From CAZWAP01 sp964632005 (lineage in GTDB: Bacteria; Planctomycetota; Phycisphaerae; Sedimentisphaerales; Anaerobacaceae): a stretch of DNA of 64,000 nucleotides. The first letter of the stretch is position 1, and each line of letters begins with the position of its first letter. The stretch covers positions 38,705 to 102,704 of the forward strand of contig CAZWAP010000004.1 in NCBI GenBank assembly GCA_964632005.1, read 5' to 3'. The notes beneath the pieces were generated by a model. That model was not told the DNA's origin, did not search any database, and saw only the letters and a program-made list of their open reading frames with translations. A program made the position numbers and the translations under genes. Positions 8,322 through 16,954 of the stretch are shown piece by piece.

Positions 8322-8565
8322 AGCGTGGACAAGCCGCAACTGCGGCCTCAAGGCCCGGAATCGCCTTTCCCGAGAGTTCGGGTTGCATAGGAAAGGTTGA
8401 TTCGGGTAAAATATGGCCAAGTATAAGCTGGCGCTTGCACTAAGAGATGATACGACGGAACATAAGTGCGGTCCTGCGCATCCTGTTGGTGGTGGTTGGG
8501 AATATGTGATGCGCAAGTTGAGTGGTAGCGGTAGAAGGCCCGCTGGAAGTGAAGGAGTTTAGGGT

Positions 8566-9387
8566 ATGGCCAGGCGAGGAGCATTTACTCTGGTGGAATT
8601 GTTGGTGGTTATCGCCATCATCGCGGTGTTGATGGCGATACTTATGCCCGCACTGAAGCGCGCCCGGGAACAGGGCAAGATGATAAAATGCGCGGCGAAT
8701 CTGAAGCAGTGGAACTTTATCGCCGCGATGTATACCGAAGAAAACGACGGCAGATTCTGGGCCTCCGAGCCGGGAACACCGTGTTACTGGTGGATAAGAT
8801 ACCTCGACGACCGCTACAAGGACTGGAAGGCAAACAAGTTGTGGTTTTGTCCGAAGGCCACCAAGCCGGAGTGGGATGAGCACGGTGTCAGAAGGCCTGT
8901 GCTGAACATCTACAATGCCTGGGGGATCTACAAAGGGGATCGTCTCGGGCCCAATGGGATATCCGGCAGCTACGGAATAAATGGTTACGTGCTTATCCCG
9001 TACCCGCTCGGCGGTGGTGCAAAGTACTATGAGGGCGGCGTACCCGTCGAATATGGATGGAAGACCGCCAATGCTGCAGGGGCCGCAAATGTCCCGCTGT
9101 TTACCGAGGCGCTGCGTTTCGACCTCTGGCCCAAGGAGAACCAGCGACCTGCCAGCAACGAGCACGCCGCTTGGTCTGGGAACAACATGGGCCGCTGCTG
9201 CATCAACCGGCACCGCGGATTCGTAAACACAGGCTTTCTGGATTTCAGCGTCAGAAAGGTGGCGCTCAAGGAACTTTACACGCTCAAGTGGCACAGGCGG
9301 TTCAACACGGCCGGCCCGTTTACCAAGGCCGGCGGCGTCAAACCGAGCGACTGGCCGGAGTGGATAAGGCCCTTCCCCGACTACTGA
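8566..9387 (+). CDS. Type II secretion-type pseudopilin family protein (H-X9-DG planctomycete type)
   Basis: A 273-aa protein with a type IV prepilin N-terminus: a short basic leader (MARRGA), then FTLVELLVVIAIIAVLMAIL, with Glu5 of the mature form, serving as cleavage site and transmembrane assembly helix. Cleavage would follow Ala rather than the more common Gly. The rest is a large globular domain with aromatic segments such as PGTPCYWWIRYLDDRYKD and a C-terminal CINRHRGFVNTGFLDFSVRK, the pattern of the large family of planctomycete pseudopilin-like proteins. Function is probably envelope-located, but the partner machinery is not encoded here. GAAGGAG precedes ATG. In the 244-base gap before it there is a possible promoter (TTGCAT, 18 bases, TAAAAT). 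The gene lies between two copies of the rsmA 3' end. Confidence 0.8.
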   Translation: MARRGAFTLVELLVVIAIIAVLMAILMPALKRAREQGKMIKCAANLKQWNFIAAMYTEENDGRFWASEPGTPCYWWIRYLDDRYKDWKANKLWFCPKATKPEWDEHGVRRPVLNIYNAWGIYKGDRLGPNGISGSYGINGYVLIPYPLGGGAKYYEGGVPVEYGWKTANAAGAANVPLFTEALRFDLWPKENQRPASNEHAAWSGNNMGRCCINRHRGFVNTGFLDFSVRKVALKELYTLKWHRRFNTAGPFTKAGGVKPSDWPEWIRPFPDY

Positions 9388-9489
9388 GAAGAACCCTCGC
9401 AACCAAAGCGCTCTGGTCTCGCGGGGCCTTTGGTATGATTCCTGCTTTTGCCGTATCCGGGCCTCTGCGCGGGGGGCAGATGATTACGG

Positions 9490-9655
9490 GCCACCGCCGT
9501 AAGACGCTCCGGGCCTGCGCGAAACCCGGCCGGGGCAGGCTCGCCAAGATAACTGACCGGCCGGTGATCTTCGAGAGTTGCTCAATCGACCCGGCGGACC
9601 GGCGGGTGAGGAGATTGAAGCAACATATCAGATAATCGCCGATTTGTGCCTGTGG
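9490..9655 (+). pseudogene. Truncated, frameshifted second copy of the rsmA 3' end
   Basis: Translation of this stretch gives HRRKTLRACAKPGRGRLAKI and FESCSIDPAD, matching the C-terminus of RsmA at 8148-8248. After the conserved 101 bases the frame slips: the reading RLKQHIR stops at once, while a neighbouring frame gives IIADLCLWL, recalling the NLCAKAL end of RsmA. No N-terminal half is present, so this is a relic and not a gene. Its right end meets the 3' end of the convergent fumarase gene. Confidence 0.8.
9495..9595 (+). repeat. Direct repeat, copy 2 (rsmA relic)
   Basis: Second copy of the 101-base segment at 8148-8248, same orientation, with 10 substitutions (for example three in bases 9525-9530) and no indels within the aligned part. 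Confidence 0.9.
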
Positions 9656-10491
9656 CTGTGGCATTCGATGTTGACCGCGACCGGCAGGGAGGCGATATGG
9701 CAGGGGGCCGTCTCAATCATAACCGCCAGCGCTGTTGTCTGGCCTCCGAGTCCCTGGGGGCCCAGACCCAGCGCATTTATCCGCGAAAGCAGCTCCGACT
9801 CCATCCGAGCGTAGTATGTTTTGGTGTTTGCCTGGCCGACCCTTCTTAGAAGGGCCTTTTTACTCAGCAGGCAACTGGTCTCGAAATTGCCGCCGATCCC
9901 CACGCCCACGATGAACGGCGGACAGGCGTCGGCTCCCGCATCCTGGACCACCTCCACTATCCAGTCGATTACCTCCTCGGCCTCGGCGGTGGGCTTGAAC
10001 ATTTGGAACCGGCTCTTATTCTCACAGCCGCCGCCCTTGGCCATAACGGTCAGCCTCAGTTTCTCGCCCGGGACGATTGTTTGATGGATTATCGCCGGGG
10101 TGTTCGAGCCTGTATTCTCCCTGCCGTCAAGCGGGTCGGCGACCACGCTTTTTCGCAGGTAGCCTGCCTGATAGCCGGCGGCCACCCCGGCGTTGATCGC
10201 CTCGGCCAGCGTCGCTCGCTGCTGCCCCGCGGGCGGCCTGACTGCTGCCTCGGCTCCCATCTCCGCAAATACCACCGCCAGGCCCGTGTCCTGGCAAAGG
10301 GGTATCCGCTGCTGCCTGGCCAGCTGAGCGTTCTCGAGCAGTTTATTGAGGATCTCGACGGCCGATGGCTTCGATTCCCTCCTCGCGGCGGCCTCAAGGG
10401 CGGTCAGAACATCGTCGGGCAACTCGTAACAGGCCTGTATGCAAAGCGACTCGACCGTCTTAACGATTTTTTCAAATTCGATGTATCGCAC
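9628..10491 (-). CDS. Class I fumarate hydratase, alpha (N-terminal) subunit; orphan
   Basis: Fe-S hydratase subunit of the fumarase/tartrate dehydratase family, which interconverts fumarate and malate as an alpha-beta complex. The 287-aa protein starts MRYIEFEKIVKTVESLCIQA, with three cluster-binding Cys regions visible: IPLCQDTGLAVVFAEMG, MAKGGGCENKSRFQMF, and CPPFIVGVGIGGNFETSC. It ends with the family-typical CHIASLPVAVNIECHSHRH. I chose GTG at 10491 because it gives the family N-terminus; GTG at 10527 would extend it and sits six bases after the propeller gene. No beta subunit gene lies on either side, which is unusual because the two are normally adjacent. It is convergent with the rsmA relic. 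Confidence 0.88.
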   Translation of the reverse strand: MRYIEFEKIVKTVESLCIQACYELPDDVLTALEAAARRESKPSAVEILNKLLENAQLARQQRIPLCQDTGLAVVFAEMGAEAAVRPPAGQQRATLAEAINAGVAAGYQAGYLRKSVVADPLDGRENTGSNTPAIIHQTIVPGEKLRLTVMAKGGGCENKSRFQMFKPTAEAEEVIDWIVEVVQDAGADACPPFIVGVGIGGNFETSCLLSKKALLRRVGQANTKTYYARMESELLSRINALGLGPQGLGGQTTALAVMIETAPCHIASLPVAVNIECHSHRHKSAII

Positions 10492-10533
10492 GGTAACGGC
10501 CCGGGCGGCGGTTATTCCAGCCAGCACCCGTCG

Positions 10534-12798
10534 CTACTGGACGGTGAACTCAAAGGTCTTGTATGTCGTATTGCCCACCGCGTCTTCGACCTTGATAGTC
10601 AGCACGTGATCACCTGGCGATAAATCCTCATTGTCCTCTATCCTCAGAGTGAAACTCTCCCGGGTCGTATCATAGACCGAATCGTCGGGAATAGTGCCCC
10701 GCCAGTCGGCGTTGCTGTCGATCGTGTATTCGACCTTTCCGATAGCGCTGAGCTCGTCGGTAACCGTAAAGTCGAAAACCTTGCAGGGTCCGTTCTCATC
10801 GACGAGAGAGCTCATCTTGATGTCACTGACCGCCGGGCCGGTATTATCAACAATCACAGGCTCGCTTATCCTGCTGCCGGTGAGCTTTGTAGCGTTGGTG
10901 TTGCTCTTGTAGTCACAGGCGGTGACGCGCAGCTCGTATCGGCCGTCCTCGACGGTCTTGCCATCCCACTCGAAGCTCGCAGCGCTAAGCTCATCCTCGA
11001 GCTCTATCCATCCCGTCCTGCCCATCTTCCGGAAGTCTATCTTGTAGACGAGCTCATCCTTGTTGTCATCCTCGGCCTTGTAGCTGATCTTGAAGACCCC
11101 CTTCTTGCCCGAGGTGGTAACCCGGCTGACGGTTACCGATTCGACCCTGGGCGCAAGATTCGGGACGGTGCTTGCGACGGCGATTTCCCTGATTACCGGG
11201 GTACTGTCGCCGGAGTTACTCTGGAGGGTGAGCCTGTACTGGCAGAACCTGCCCAGCGGGCAGTCCAACTGCACCGGCCCGGTCAGGTCCTTCGGCTCGG
11301 TCCACTGCGAAAACGTCGGGTCGTTGATGTCCTTGACGTTCCCGCTGCGAGAGGCCACCAGGACTTTGCAGCCGTCCGGGATGTCCGCCTCGACCTGCAG
11401 TTTGCCCCACCTGGCCGGCTGACCGGCATCGATAAGGTCGGAGGTGTAAGTGCCCTCGGAGGCAAAATTCCTGCTCAACCTGATCAGCTTCGCCGGGTTA
11501 GCCGTACCCAGGTAGAGATCATCCCCAAGCACGGCTATCGCGGTAATCTGCGCGGCCTGCTCGTCCTCATAGATAACCGCCTGGTCCTCCGAGTCGGGCT
11601 CGACACTGAAAAGCTGGGCGTTGTTTCCGGTTCCTATCAGGACTTTCTCGTCCTGCTCTGCGAGACAGAAAAACACTGCGGATTCGCTGAATACGTCCGT
11701 GACGAAGCCCTCCCCGGATATCTTGTACAGATGGCTGGCCGAGCTCGGCTTGGTACCCTTTTTGATTGGTCCGGCCGTGGCCGACGACGTGCCGTTGCTG
11801 GATTTAGGGGTGTTCGGGATTTCGAGTTTAAGGCCTGCCTCGCTTTCGTCGGGCTTCTTGTCTTCGGTTTTCTTGGCCTCGGGTCGACCGGCCGAGGGCA
11901 GCTGGGCCGCGAATTGAGTTTGAGTCTGCACAATCTGCGCCGAGGTCGCAGCTGCATACAAATCACCATTCTTGCGGAACAACAGGGCGGTTATCTCGGG
12001 CTGGCTGCTGTCATAGAGAACGACCGCGCTATTATCGCTGGGGTCTATCTTGTAGACGAGTCCACGGCTGTCGCTGCCGGCGTAGACAAAGTTGCCGTCA
12101 CCGGTGGCGAGCGAGAGTACGTTCTTATCACGGGTATCGTAGATGACCTTGGCCTTTTTGCCGAACGGGTCGGTGCGGTATATCTTACCTTCCGGGCCGG
12201 TGGCCAGATAGATGTTGCCGCCGGCATCAATACTTATGGCGAAGATATACTTGGCATCGTCCGGCTCGAAGATGACCTTCATCTTGCCACCCTCGAATCG
12301 CAGCAGCTTGCAGTTGGCCCCACTTATGCCCACGAGGAGCCGGCCGGTCAGGTCCGTCGCCATTGCAAAAATGTGCTCGTTCGACAGGGGCTCCTCGACG
12401 TCAGGCTTATTGGCATCCCCGGGCTTCTTCTCGTTTTCCGGATTGCCTTTTGAGGCCGCCGGGTAGATCTTGGTGAGCTTGCCAAGACTGTACTTGTAGA
12501 TACCTCCGTTGGGGCTGGTCCCCACGTAAATCGCGCCTCCGCTGGCGACGATGCTGTTTATCGACCAGACATTCTCGAACTGCTCGACCAGGACTTCCGC
12601 CGCCAGCCCCAGCTCGATGGTCCCCCGCGAGCCAATCACGACCTTCTCGGTCTGGCCTTTGAGCAAATCCGAACTGCTGGAGTGACGCGTTATCTTGGTG
12701 GTCACCCCGGCGGACGCCGCGCAGAATACCACACAAAGCAGAAATGAAAAGAATAACTTACCCAAAAATGTCTGGCCACTCGAGAATCTCCGGCTCAT
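10534..12798 (-). CDS. Secreted beta-propeller protein with C-terminal Ig-like domains
   Basis: A 754-aa exported protein of unknown job. Residues about 8-30 are a signal peptide (KLFFSFLLCVVFCAASA). Residues about 75-290 and 360-430 carry repeated propeller blades of the form AIYVGTSPNGGIYKY, GRLLVGISGANCKLLRF, NIYLATGPEGKIYRTD and FVYAGSDSRGLVYKID, with a Lys/Glu/Pro-rich insert near 295-350. The C-terminal 250 residues look like beta-sandwich (fibronectin or Ig-like) modules, including RYELRVTACDYKSNTN and the final GDHVLTIKVEDAVGNTTY. A sensing, adhesion or carbohydrate-binding role is possible, but nothing here decides it. It lies 93 bases after the S55 peptidase gene on the same strand. 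Confidence 0.75.
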   Translation of the reverse strand: MSRRFSSGQTFLGKLFFSFLLCVVFCAASAGVTTKITRHSSSSDLLKGQTEKVVIGSRGTIELGLAAEVLVEQFENVWSINSIVASGGAIYVGTSPNGGIYKYSLGKLTKIYPAASKGNPENEKKPGDANKPDVEEPLSNEHIFAMATDLTGRLLVGISGANCKLLRFEGGKMKVIFEPDDAKYIFAISIDAGGNIYLATGPEGKIYRTDPFGKKAKVIYDTRDKNVLSLATGDGNFVYAGSDSRGLVYKIDPSDNSAVVLYDSSQPEITALLFRKNGDLYAAATSAQIVQTQTQFAAQLPSAGRPEAKKTEDKKPDESEAGLKLEIPNTPKSSNGTSSATAGPIKKGTKPSSASHLYKISGEGFVTDVFSESAVFFCLAEQDEKVLIGTGNNAQLFSVEPDSEDQAVIYEDEQAAQITAIAVLGDDLYLGTANPAKLIRLSRNFASEGTYTSDLIDAGQPARWGKLQVEADIPDGCKVLVASRSGNVKDINDPTFSQWTEPKDLTGPVQLDCPLGRFCQYRLTLQSNSGDSTPVIREIAVASTVPNLAPRVESVTVSRVTTSGKKGVFKISYKAEDDNKDELVYKIDFRKMGRTGWIELEDELSAASFEWDGKTVEDGRYELRVTACDYKSNTNATKLTGSRISEPVIVDNTGPAVSDIKMSSLVDENGPCKVFDFTVTDELSAIGKVEYTIDSNADWRGTIPDDSVYDTTRESFTLRIEDNEDLSPGDHVLTIKVEDAVGNTTYKTFEFTVQ

Positions 12799-12891
12799 AA
12801 CAAATCCTTAAAACAATAATCAAGAATCAAGGCGAAAGGATCCTATCGCGATGCATAAGACCGCCCTGCCGACGGCGATTTTCTCGTCTTC

Positions 12892-14775
12892 CTATTCTTC
12901 CACCGTGATACGCACGGTCTTTTTGTTGATAACGACTGTGCCCGTATCCACCGTCTTTTCGAGCCAGTGTGGATAAAGTTGAACTCTCATAGGCCTTTTT
13001 GGACTCTGAAGGACCAACGCTTTGGTTGCAGGCAGATCAGGCAGCTCTGCTTTTTCTATCGTGATACCTCCGGAAGGCAGCACGAGATAACAATACAGCC
13101 TGTCTCTCTTGATCGCCAGGGCATTTCTCAGCGCCGCCACCAGGTCGGGCAGGTCCTGGCCCACGAACCTGTACGGAGCGACTTTCAGCAGAAACTGTTC
13201 GTAGTCCCGCCAGCCACACAGGGTCAGCTCGTATTTTCCCGGTTTGAGGTCCTCCGGCACTACCAGGTCGAAGTGGTAGCTTTTTTTGTCGGCCCGGACC
13301 GATTCAATAACAGCGTCGACCCGGATGCGGTCGCCGGCCTTGACCTTGGGGTCCGACAGGTTCGCCGACCATATATGGGAAGTGACGTCCCTCGGAACGA
13401 TATGCATATCGAACTCCATCGATTCGATCGTAACCTGCTCATACGGGTTATCCATAAGCAGTGCAATGGTTCCGGAGGCTTCGGCCATCAAATCGGCCAG
13501 GCCCGACCCTGTCGAGACGTTCTCAAACATAATCGGCTCAAACCCCCTTATGGTGACCGACCCTTTGTACTCAATCTTATGGTCCGGCGGCAAATCGCCC
13601 AGGTAAAGGCCGGCCCCGCTGATGATCGAACGAATAAGCGAAGGCGTAAGCAACCGATTGGAGGCAACGCGGCAGTTGTACTCGCGCGTGCGGTCGTTGT
13701 AGCGGTCTATTCGGACGGTTACCGGAAACGTTTGTGCTTCCGCGCCGATCTGCCCGAGGATGCCCCCGCCCTCGTCACTCCTCACCGCTCCGACGGTCTC
13801 GACAACCTTGGCCAGCTTGGACGAGCGAACCATACTGGTAATGACGGTGTGCACCTTGCCCGTAGCCATCGGCAGGTCGACCGGACCATAGCCCAGAAAC
13901 GGATGGCCGAAGCCGTAGACCGTCTGGCCGCGTACTTCGGTTACGGTTCCATACACCCCTATTGTTATGTCACCGCTGACAAGAGGCACCGCCAGGCAAG
14001 CTCCGGGTACAAGTTTTTTTTCTTCGCCCCGGTCCTCGCCGGCGTCCTTACGACCTTCGTCGAGCCGTCCCGTGCTGCCTCCGATGCCAGGGACGACCAC
14101 GACCCCAAATGGCTCCAACTCCACGCCGAGCTGTCGGCAAACTTCGACGGGCAGCCCCGATGTAACCACCGCACAGGGCAGCCGACCGACCCCGGCTGTA
14201 CCGTCGCTGCCGACGACGCCGGGCGCGCTTATCCGCCTGTCAACCTCGGCCAGATCTATCGGCTTTGAGTAATCAAATACACGCGCCGGCGTGACCTGTG
14301 TGCCCTTTGACCGGCCCACCTGCAACATATCCTCGATCGAAGTTACCCCGTAGAGCGGGTCCTTGCTGTAGGTCCAGGCAAAAGCCAGCGCCCCGGCCAG
14401 GCGCCCGTCTATATAAACCGGCGAGCCGCTGCACCCCGCTACGGGCCCGGTATGAATGAAACGTTCGTCGGTGCCCTGAACCAGAACTACATCTCGGCCT
14501 GGCTCGAAATCACGCACAACGTCAATGACTTCTACCTTGAACTTCTCGATCCCGGCAATGCCGTACTCGGTGAGGCAATATCCCTCCATTCCCGCTTCAA
14601 TTTCGTCCAAACTAATATATCTGGCGGGGTCCCATAGGTCCGCCAGGTCGGCTGGAGTCTCGGACCGGCTGGATTGCCCGGAGACAGCACAGGCATCGCG
14701 GCTCAACATCAAACAAAGTAAGGCCGCCAAAAACAATGAACAAAGCCTGCCCATTTGACGCGTTGTCGTAAACAT
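12892..14775 (-). CDS. Secreted SpoIVB-type (S55) serine peptidase-like protein
   Basis: A 627-aa exported protein. Residues about 12-30 are a signal peptide (CSLFLAALLCLMLSRDACA). Residues about 50-130 contain the S55 signature region: ISLDEIEAGMEGYCLTEYGI followed by TGPVAGCSGSPVYIDGRLAG, with the presumed nucleophile in GCSGSP (114-119). A second conserved region, VYGFGHPFLGYGPVDLPMA and GKVHTVITSM, follows at about residues 310-340. The C-terminal third is beta-rich and unassigned. In Bacillus, SpoIVB is a signalling protease; in this diderm the target is unknown, and secreted planctomycete proteins often keep only this domain. ATG at 14775 is preferred over the long upstream extension because it has AAGGGG in front and gives the signal peptide. 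Confidence 0.78.
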   Translation of the reverse strand: MFTTTRQMGRLCSLFLAALLCLMLSRDACAVSGQSSRSETPADLADLWDPARYISLDEIEAGMEGYCLTEYGIAGIEKFKVEVIDVVRDFEPGRDVVLVQGTDERFIHTGPVAGCSGSPVYIDGRLAGALAFAWTYSKDPLYGVTSIEDMLQVGRSKGTQVTPARVFDYSKPIDLAEVDRRISAPGVVGSDGTAGVGRLPCAVVTSGLPVEVCRQLGVELEPFGVVVVPGIGGSTGRLDEGRKDAGEDRGEEKKLVPGACLAVPLVSGDITIGVYGTVTEVRGQTVYGFGHPFLGYGPVDLPMATGKVHTVITSMVRSSKLAKVVETVGAVRSDEGGGILGQIGAEAQTFPVTVRIDRYNDRTREYNCRVASNRLLTPSLIRSIISGAGLYLGDLPPDHKIEYKGSVTIRGFEPIMFENVSTGSGLADLMAEASGTIALLMDNPYEQVTIESMEFDMHIVPRDVTSHIWSANLSDPKVKAGDRIRVDAVIESVRADKKSYHFDLVVPEDLKPGKYELTLCGWRDYEQFLLKVAPYRFVGQDLPDLVAALRNALAIKRDRLYCYLVLPSGGITIEKAELPDLPATKALVLQSPKRPMRVQLYPHWLEKTVDTGTVVINKKTVRITVEE

Positions 14776-14806
14776 CAGCACCCCTTTAATGGAAGTTCGG
14801 TCCAAA

Positions 14807-14835
14807 ATATTAATCGGCAAAAACACCCCTTGCAA
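14807..14835 (-). promoter_or_regulatory. Promoter of the S55 peptidase gene
   Basis: Minus strand TTGCAA (14835-14830), a 17-base spacer and TAATAT (14812-14807). The -35 element is palindromic and doubles as the -35 of the rightward promoter at 14830-14858. Confidence 0.42.
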
Positions 14836-14858
14836 GCCAAAAGATATTTTACTACAAT
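14830..14858 (+). promoter_or_regulatory. Promoter of the TPR protein-pseudouridine synthase pair
   Basis: Plus strand TTGCAA (14830-14835), a 17-base spacer and TACAAT (14853-14858), placing transcription start near 14865 and leaving a leader of about 60 bases before ATG at 14927. It shares its -35 hexamer with the leftward promoter. Confidence 0.55.
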
Positions 14859-14926
14859 CAAGCGTCCGGTAACCGTTCAAGGACCGGTTGCCGGGCCGGA
14901 CAAAAACCTATAAGAACCAGCGCGAT

Positions 14927-15886
14927 ATGAAAGCTGAGCATCGGCACGAACTGAAAACCAACATACTGGCCGAATGGCTTGGTAACTTCCCGCAGTGGGC
15001 CAGGGAGAACACGCTGCCCATTATCGGCGTCTTAATCCTGGCGGGCGCGGTCGGGGCCTTCTACTTCTGGAGGGCCCACAACAAAAATGCAAGAATCCAG
15101 GAGCAACTCCGCCTGACCAATCTGGTGAATCAGATAACCAACGGCAAGATGCAAGTGCTCAACAACCGCGGGGCGGGCGGCTCGACCCTGCTGTTCAGGG
15201 CTGCCCAGGACCTCGAGGCCTTCGCCGAGAGCACTGGCGACGATAATCTCGCGGCAATGGCGTTTCTCAAGCACGCAGAAGCCCTGCGAACAGAGCTACA
15301 TTATCGCAGCGATCCGCCGACCAACGAGGACCTAATCAGGCAGATAAGCCTGGCAAGGCAAAGCTACGCCAAGGCGATAGAAAAAGCCGTCAACAACCCT
15401 TCGCTGGCCGGTGCGGCAAAGCTCGGCCTGGGGCTGTGCGCCGAGGAGCTGGGCAATTTCGACAAGGCCAAAGAGATTTACAGGGAAATCGTAAATGACC
15501 CGGTCTTTCAAGGCACCGTTAGCGTCGCCCAGGCCAAGCTGCGCCTCGAGACAATAGAAGACTACAAGAAAAACATTGTTTTCAAGCCCAGGCCGAGGCC
15601 TCCAAAGCCCCCCACTATAGAACCAGCCGACGCCAACAAACCTGCGGATGCCGACGCCGCCGCTGCGGGAGCTGAAGCGACTGATGCCAACGCGCCCGCA
15701 AGAACCACGCCGGGGCCCGATGCTGACCCCCAGGAGGCCCAGTCAAGCGGTGGAACCAAGCCCGCCGAGCTCAAAACCGCCCCCCGGATCCCCGATGTTC
15801 CACCATCGGCACCTCCTGCCGGGGCCAAGACAAAAGACCCGAACGGTGTCCGCGCTACTACAGAAGCCAATGCCCCCTCGCTATGA
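14927..15886 (+). CDS. Membrane-anchored tetratricopeptide-repeat protein (YfgM-like)
   Basis: A 319-aa protein. Residues 1-30 are charged and cytoplasmic (MKAEHRHELKTNILAEWLGN). One membrane helix follows at about 31-50 (TLPIIGVLILAGAVGAFYFW). Residues about 55-220 are helical repeats, including LAGAAKLGLGLCAEELGNFDKAKEIYREI, of the TPR kind found in YfgM and related BAM/secretion-associated proteins. The last 95 residues are Pro/Ala/Asp-rich and low-complexity. The shared N-terminal pattern and topology suggest a periplasmic scaffold. ATG at 14927 is chosen over the ORF extension at 14888 because MKAEHRH fits the family start. It overlaps the next gene by 17 bases. [Segments quoted are split: helix repeat spans about residues 163-191.]. 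Confidence 0.72.
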   Translation: MKAEHRHELKTNILAEWLGNFPQWARENTLPIIGVLILAGAVGAFYFWRAHNKNARIQEQLRLTNLVNQITNGKMQVLNNRGAGGSTLLFRAAQDLEAFAESTGDDNLAAMAFLKHAEALRTELHYRSDPPTNEDLIRQISLARQSYAKAIEKAVNNPSLAGAAKLGLGLCAEELGNFDKAKEIYREIVNDPVFQGTVSVAQAKLRLETIEDYKKNIVFKPRPRPPKPPTIEPADANKPADADAAAAGAEATDANAPARTTPGPDADPQEAQSSGGTKPAELKTAPRIPDVPPSAPPAGAKTKDPNGVRATTEANAPSL

Positions 15887-16886
15887 GCCACAAGCAGGCA
15901 AGGCGGAACCACCCGAGCCGGCGAGCGAGCCCCTGAAACTGCGCGTCGGCCACTCAATCAAGCAACGCCGGATAGACAAGTACCTGCACGGCCGATTCAG
16001 CAACCTCAGCCGACGTTTCATCCAGGACGCGATCAGGGCAGGGGCGGTCACCGTGAACGGCAGAGAAGTCAAGCCCAGCTTCAAGCTCAGTCCAGGCGAT
16101 GAGGTCGAACTGACCCTGCCTGCACCTCCAACCAGGCAAATCCTTCCCGAAGATATCCCGCTGAACATCATATACGAGGATGACGAGATAATCGTCATCG
16201 ACAAACAGCCGAACATCCTGGTGCACCCGGCTCGCGGCAACACGCACGGAACACTGGTAAACGCGCTCGCATTTTATTGCGACAGTCTCTCCGACGGTCT
16301 GGGCGAGTTCCGCCCCGGCATCGTCCACAGGCTTGACAAGAACACGACCGGTGTAATGGTCGTGACCAAGAACAACGCCGCCCAATGGAAACTCGCCCGC
16401 CAGTTCGAGCAGCGAGAGGTCAACAAGACCTATCTGGCCGTGGTCCACGGCACCCCGGACCTGACTCGTGACCGCATAAGCGCGCCTCTGGGCGTTCACC
16501 CTGGGATCCGCGAGAAATACGCCATACGACCGGAGATCGGAAAAGAAGCGATTACATTCTACGAGGTGCTCGAGTCCTTCCGGGGGTACTCCCTCTTGAA
16601 GATGACCCCTCTGACCGGCCGAACGCACCAGATCCGAGTCCATCTATCATACATAAAACACCCCATCGTCGCCGACGATATGTACGGCGGCAGGCTGGTC
16701 TATCCCTGGCAACTGGCCGATACAGAACCGACCGCGGAGGACCCGATCATCGACCGCCTTGCCCTGCATGCATCGACGCTGGAGTTCAGGCACCCGAGCA
16801 CCGGCCAGATCGTCAAGTTCGAAGCGCCCCTGCCAGAAGATATGCGTACCCTGCTGGATATGCTCCGAAAGCACCGAAGAATATAG
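15870..16886 (+). CDS. RluA/RluD-family 23S rRNA pseudouridine synthase
   Basis: A 338-aa pseudouridine synthase, probably acting on 23S rRNA. Residues about 30-95 form an S4 RNA-binding domain (RIDKYLHGRFSNLSRRFIQD, then AGAVTVNG). The catalytic domain follows with the signature GIVHRLDKNTTGVMVVTKN, whose Asp is the active-site residue, and with LLKMTPLTGRTHQIRVHL. The combination of an S4 domain and the HRLD motif fits RluD, but RluC-type enzymes are similar, so I give no symbol. ATG at 15870 lies inside the end of the TPR gene (17-base overlap), suggesting translational coupling. It is convergent with ktrA, with 68 bases between the stops. Confidence 0.88.
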   Translation: MPPRYEPQAGKAEPPEPASEPLKLRVGHSIKQRRIDKYLHGRFSNLSRRFIQDAIRAGAVTVNGREVKPSFKLSPGDEVELTLPAPPTRQILPEDIPLNIIYEDDEIIVIDKQPNILVHPARGNTHGTLVNALAFYCDSLSDGLGEFRPGIVHRLDKNTTGVMVVTKNNAAQWKLARQFEQREVNKTYLAVVHGTPDLTRDRISAPLGVHPGIREKYAIRPEIGKEAITFYEVLESFRGYSLLKMTPLTGRTHQIRVHLSYIKHPIVADDMYGGRLVYPWQLADTEPTAEDPIIDRLALHASTLEFRHPSTGQIVKFEAPLPEDMRTLLDMLRKHRRI

Positions 16887-16954
16887 GAAATCGGCTTCCG
16901 CGATGCCGGGCTTGATATCGCCGCGACCGCGCTCCCCGAGCTGATGGGTCCTTT

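Noticed and set aside
12967..14268. 433-codon open frame on the plus strand
   Set aside because: Shadow of the S55 peptidase gene on the other strand.
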